Part shown: positions 60,825 to 64,000 of the stretch, in pieces
Layout of the letters: every line of letters begins with the position of its first letter
Numbering within the stretch: the stretch's first letter is position 1
From: an uncultured Flavobacteriales bacterium
GTDB taxonomy: Bacteria; Bacteroidota; Bacteroidia; Flavobacteriales_D; Crocinitomicaceae
Assembly (NCBI GenBank): GCA_937973685.1
Contig: CALJKJ010000016.1
Coordinates: 62,001-126,000, forward strand
DNA length: 64,000 bases
Direction of reading: 5' to 3'
The notes under the pieces: model-generated
What the model was told of the DNA's origin: nothing
The model's input: only the letters and a program-made list of their open reading frames with translations
Databases searched by the model: none
Position numbers and translations under genes: made by a program

Positions 60825-62330
60825 TCAGAAGAAACCTAATTTGTTTTTGTTGTATGAAATCAACATGTTTTTAGTTTGACGGTAATGCGCCAACATCATT
60901 TTGTGAGTTTCACGTCCAAAACCAGATTTTTTATAACCTCCAAACGGAGCATGAGCTGGATAAGCGTGGTAATTATTCACCCAAACACGACCTGCTTTGA
61001 TTTCTCTTGGCACTTGGTATAATTCATGAGCATCTCGTGTCCAAACACCAGCACCTAAACCATATAGTGTGTCGTTTGCAATTTCCAATGCTTCTTCTGT
61101 CGTTTTAAATGTTGTCACACAAACAACAGGTCCAAAAATTTCTTCTTGGAACACACGCATTTTATTGTGTCCTTTCAAGATAGTTGGTTGAATGTAATAT
61201 CCACCATCTAAGTCGCCACCTAATTTATTGACCGCGCCACCTGCTAAAACTTCAGCTCCTTCTTCGATACCAATTTTGATGTACGAAACAATTTTTTCGT
61301 GTTGATCGCTAGAAGCTTGTGCACCCATCATAACTGTTCCATCCAATGGATTTCCTGTTTTGATTGCATTAGTTCGTGCAATTACGCGTTCGATAAACTT
61401 ATCAGCAATCGATTCGTGAACTAAAATACGAGATGGACACGTACAAACTTCTCCTTGATTCAAAGCAAACAAAACAGCTCCTTCGATTGCTTTATCAAAA
61501 AATTCGTCATCGTGATCTGCTACAGATGGGAAGAAGATATTTGGAGATTTTCCACCCAATTCCATAGTAACTGGAATTAAGTTTTCTGATGCATACTGCA
61601 TGATCAAACGACCAGTTGTCGTTTCACCTGTGAATGCTACTTTTTGAATTCGTGGTGACGTTGCTAATGGTTTTCCTGCTTCTGGACCAAATCCTGAAAC
61701 AACATTCAATACACCTGCAGGCAATACATCTTGAATCAACTCCATTAAAATCATGATTGAAGTTGGTGTTTGCTCAGCTGGTTTCACGATTACACAGTTT
61801 CCTGCGGCCAAGGCTGGTGCAATTTTCCAAGTTGCCATTAATAATGGAAAATTCCAAGGAATAATTTGTCCTACAACTCCCAAAGGTTCGTGTAAGTTGA
61901 TTGAAACGGTGTGTTCATCGTGTTCTGAAATAGAACCCTCTTCTGAACGAATAACGCCTGCAAAATAGCGGAAATGGTCAACACACAAAGGTAAATCTGC
62001 CAAACGTGTTTCACGAATTGCTTTTCCATTATCGATTGTTTCAACTGTAGCTAAATATTCCAAATTCGCTTCCATGATGTCAGCTATTTTCAACAATAAA
62101 TTGGAACGTGTAGTTGCTGATGTTTTTGACCAAGAGACAAATGCTTCGTGTGCAGCATCAATTGCCAATTCGATATCTGCTTTTCCAGAACGTGCAGCTT
62201 TTGTAAATACTTTTCCATCAATTGGAGATACATTGTCAAAATATTCTCCAGATACAGGCGCAACGAACTTTCCACCAATAAAATTGTCGTAATGTGGTTT
62301 GAAGGTTGGCTTTTGTGCTAAATTACTCAT
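60825..62330 (-). CDS. NAD-dependent aldehyde dehydrogenase (ExaC/AcoD type)
   Basis: This 501-residue enzyme oxidises an aldehyde, typically acetaldehyde or a short-chain one, to an acid. The catalytic thiol is C296 in NQGEVCTC, the general base E257 in MELGGKSP and the oxyanion Asn N160 in IPWNFP. The NAD loop is FTGETTTGR. The order with DUF779 and a convergent AraC regulator matches the ethanol/acetaldehyde-induced dehydrogenases of other bacteria. An inverted repeat upstream (62361-62399) may be its control site. Confidence 0.92.
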   Translation of the reverse strand: MSNLAQKPTFKPHYDNFIGGKFVAPVSGEYFDNVSPIDGKVFTKAARSGKADIELAIDAAHEAFVSWSKTSATTRSNLLLKIADIMEANLEYLATVETIDNGKAIRETRLADLPLCVDHFRYFAGVIRSEEGSISEHDEHTVSINLHEPLGVVGQIIPWNFPLLMATWKIAPALAAGNCVIVKPAEQTPTSIMILMELIQDVLPAGVLNVVSGFGPEAGKPLATSPRIQKVAFTGETTTGRLIMQYASENLIPVTMELGGKSPNIFFPSVADHDDEFFDKAIEGAVLFALNQGEVCTCPSRILVHESIADKFIERVIARTNAIKTGNPLDGTVMMGAQASSDQHEKIVSYIKIGIEEGAEVLAGGAVNKLGGDLDGGYYIQPTILKGHNKMRVFQEEIFGPVVCVTTFKTTEEALEIANDTLYGLGAGVWTRDAHELYQVPREIKAGRVWVNNYHAYPAHAPFGGYKKSGFGRETHKMMLAHYRQTKNMLISYNKNKLGFF

Positions 62331-62360
62331 AGTTTTGTTTTAACGATTTGTTTAGCAAAT

Positions 62361-62399
62361 GAATGATTATTCTGACTAACCTGAAAGGACTAATCATTC
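62361..62399. promoter_or_regulatory. Inverted repeat upstream of aldehyde dehydrogenase
   Basis: Perfect 9-base arms GAATGATTA (62361-62369) and TAATCATTC (62391-62399) are 21 bases apart. The arm-to-arm repeat of 30 bases is close to three helix turns, which would put both on the same face of the DNA. It lies 30 bases before the dehydrogenase start in the divergent intergenic region. Confidence 0.45.
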
Positions 62400-62503
62400 A
62401 AAAAGTAGCATTATTCGTTCAAATTGTTGTGGTAGATATTGTTTTTCATCATTGATAAACAACAGTGCTTTTCGCTTTCGTGATTTGTTGCTATTTTTAC
62501 AAC

Positions 62504-63490
62504 ATGCAAAAGTTCCTTATTATTCAAACTGCATTTCTTGGTGACGTCATTTTAGCGACTCCAGTTTGTACGGAATTAAAGCGACTTTTTCCAGACGCAC
62601 AAATTGATATCTTAGTTCGTAAAGGAAACGAATCAATCCTCGCAAATCATCCTGCCATTTCAAGCGTTTTCACCTTTGATAAAAAAACAGGGAAATTAAA
62701 CGCATTGAAAAAGTGTATTCAAACGATTCGAAAAGAAAAGTACAACACGGTTATTAATTTACACCGTTTTGGAAGTTCGGGAATCATTACAGCACTTTCA
62801 AAAGCCAACAAGAAAATTGGGTTTGCTAAAAATCCGTTTTCGTTTGCATACACAACAAAAATCCCCCATGAAATTGGGAATGGAACACATGAAGTGGAAC
62901 GCAATTTACGAACGATTGCACATTTAGGAGCTGACAAGTTAGTGCGCCCAAGTTTATTTCCAGGGCAAGCCAACCAAGAAAAAATTGCTTCATTCACTGC
63001 TCAATCGCGCCCATATTTTGTCCTTGCCCCTGCTTCTGTTTGGTTCACCAAGCAATTGCCTATCACACATTGGATTACACTAGCAAGCGATTTAGCTAAA
63101 AGAGGAACAGTGTATTTAGTTGGCGGAAAAGATGACGAGCAACTTTGTCAACAAGTGATTGATGGAGCAGCTTTGATGCCTGAAAACAACCTCGCTGGAA
63201 AATTAAATTTATTGGATTCTTGTGCATTGTTGCAACATGCAGCACGTTGTTTTGTGAATGATTCGGGACCAATGCACATGGCTTCTGCGATGAATACACC
63301 AACAACCGCCTTTTTCTGTGCAACAATTCCTGCTTTTGGTTTTGGTCCGCTGGCAACTGACGCAACGATTATTGAAACAGCCGAACAACTCACTTGTCGT
63401 CCATGTGGTTTACACGGAGGGAAAACGTGCCCAGAAGGTCATTTCAAATGTGGAAATACCATTGTCATCAATACAACTGATTCGAATTAA
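62504..63490 (+). CDS. Glycosyltransferase family 9 (heptosyltransferase type)
   Basis: This 328-residue enzyme adds a heptose or similar sugar to lipopolysaccharide core. It begins KFLIIQTAFLGDVILATPV, the standard GT9 opening. Later it has FVLAPASVWFTKQLP and the nucleotide-sugar site CFVNDSGPMHMASA. A C-terminal Cys set (LTCRPCGLHGGKTCPEGHFKC) is common in this branch. The start at 62504 is used because the earlier ATG at 62465 adds a hydrophobic leader not found in relatives. Confidence 0.88.
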   Translation: MQKFLIIQTAFLGDVILATPVCTELKRLFPDAQIDILVRKGNESILANHPAISSVFTFDKKTGKLNALKKCIQTIRKEKYNTVINLHRFGSSGIITALSKANKKIGFAKNPFSFAYTTKIPHEIGNGTHEVERNLRTIAHLGADKLVRPSLFPGQANQEKIASFTAQSRPYFVLAPASVWFTKQLPITHWITLASDLAKRGTVYLVGGKDDEQLCQQVIDGAALMPENNLAGKLNLLDSCALLQHAARCFVNDSGPMHMASAMNTPTTAFFCATIPAFGFGPLATDATIIETAEQLTCRPCGLHGGKTCPEGHFKCGNTIVINTTDSN

Positions 63491-64000
63491 TTCTTTTTCG
63501 CTTTTTTCCACTTTCCAGCATCGACAAAGAACAATGCTTTGATGGAAAATGAATTCAATTGAGGTTGTTGAAACAAGTCCTTAAACGTGTTGAAATAAAT
63601 CAAATCCAATCCACTTTTGGTGGCGTAGATGTTGTACTTCCAAACAAAACGAATTTCACTTCCTGGATAAATAATCCATCTAAAATTCAAATCAACAGTA
63701 AATGCATCAAACGTCGTATTGTGTATGCTTTTACCTTCTGAATCGATTCCTGTATAACTAGATGCTTTTGTCGACCCATCGTTTTGAAGGGCATAAAATT
63801 GTTGGTAATTAACTTCTTGCCAATTGTGATTCAAGCCCAATCGAAAGCCCATGCGATTGGTCAAGGTATAATCAGCTGCAATCGCATTATTGACAATCCA
63901 ACGGTCACGCGAACCAATAAAAATCGTTCCCGCATAATTCGGATCACTCACACGAACAAATCCGCGGTTATTGGAATAGCGCGAAATATCTGTTGTAACG
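63487..64000 (-). CDS. DUF5916-like outer-membrane protein, N-terminus beyond window
   Basis: The frame is open from the right window edge to a stop at 63487, giving 171 residues of the C-terminal end. The part DISRYSNNRGFVRVSDPNY and the alternating strands that follow (NFRWIIYPGSEIRFVWKYNIYA) fit the barrel-like domain of DUF5916 proteins, Bacteroidetes surface proteins with an N-terminal sugar-binding domain. The N-terminal part is not in the window, so the call is a similarity judgement. Its stop overlaps the stop region of the GT9 gene by four bases. Confidence 0.7.
   Translation of the reverse strand, partial: VTTDISRYSNNRGFVRVSDPNYAGTIFIGSRDRWIVNNAIAADYTLTNRMGFRLGLNHNWQEVNYQQFYALQNDGSTKASSYTGIDSEGKSIHNTTFDAFTVDLNFRWIIYPGSEIRFVWKYNIYATKSGLDLIYFNTFKDLFQQPQLNSFSIKALFFVDAGKWKKAKKN

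Noticed and set aside
1..64000. tRNA, rRNA, CRISPR arrays, IS elements or integrases
   Set aside because: I looked through the intergenic regions and saw no tRNA cloverleaf, repeat-spacer array, transposase or integrase gene. The defence island therefore has no visible mobility gene of its own.

Overview
The window is a piece of an AT-rich chromosome from the phylum Bacteroidetes (Bacteroidota), most likely order Flavobacteriales and perhaps the Fluviicola/Crocinitomicaceae branch (inference). The evidence is the number of secreted proteins with type IX secretion (T9SS) C-terminal sorting domains, a GldD gliding lipoprotein, DUF3127, DUF4296 and DUF2795 proteins, start codons without Shine-Dalgarno sequences, and promoters with the Bacteroidetes -7 box TAnnTTTG, in several cases with TTG about 19-20 bases upstream.

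Bases 1-35300 are ordinary chromosome. They hold a DUF4301 protein cut by the left edge, a methyltransferase, a beta-helix T9SS protein, a cobalamin adenosyltransferase and a dabA-dabB-sulP operon for inorganic carbon uptake (4634-10691). These are followed by ychF, an M28 peptidase, DinB, an alpha-oxoamine synthase that probably starts sphingolipid or sulfonolipid synthesis, MarC, a sugar kinase, an M1 peptidase, a flavin reductase and an SSB-like DUF3127 protein. Next come lipid and glycan enzymes, ruvC, pyrC-type dihydroorotase, recX, an RNase G/E, a 30-residue ribosomal-type protein, HU, mutY, ssb, gldD and an M14 peptidase.

Bases 35461-47530 are a compact defence island. dndC-dndD-dndE, the DNA phosphorothioation enzymes, run on the + strand. 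A tightly coupled seven-gene operon meets them tail to tail from the - strand: an XRE regulator, a PLD-helicase, a 71-residue protein, an SMC-like ATPase with a CxxC hook, an AlbA-domain protein, a GHKL (MORC/MutL-like) ATPase and a Rossmann-fold protein resembling a methyltransferase. No dndA, dndB, or recognisable dndFGH lies in the window. The helicase/small protein/SMC/AlbA block is reminiscent of the PbeABCD partners of archaeal Dnd systems as I remember them. The GHKL and Rossmann genes are additions I cannot place. A 17-base near-identical direct repeat brackets the island, one copy upstream of dndC and one upstream of the XRE gene.

Bases 47530-64000 return to ordinary chromosome. They hold a small conserved-looking protein, an AlbA_2 protein, aroE, DedA, a rhodanese, menA and menC, a nitronate monooxygenase-type flavoprotein, an M16 peptidase pair, a giant T9SS adhesin-like protein, an AraC/DUF779/aldehyde dehydrogenase module, a family 9 glycosyltransferase, and a DUF5916-like protein cut by the right edge. 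I saw no rRNA, tRNA, CRISPR array, transposase or integrase.
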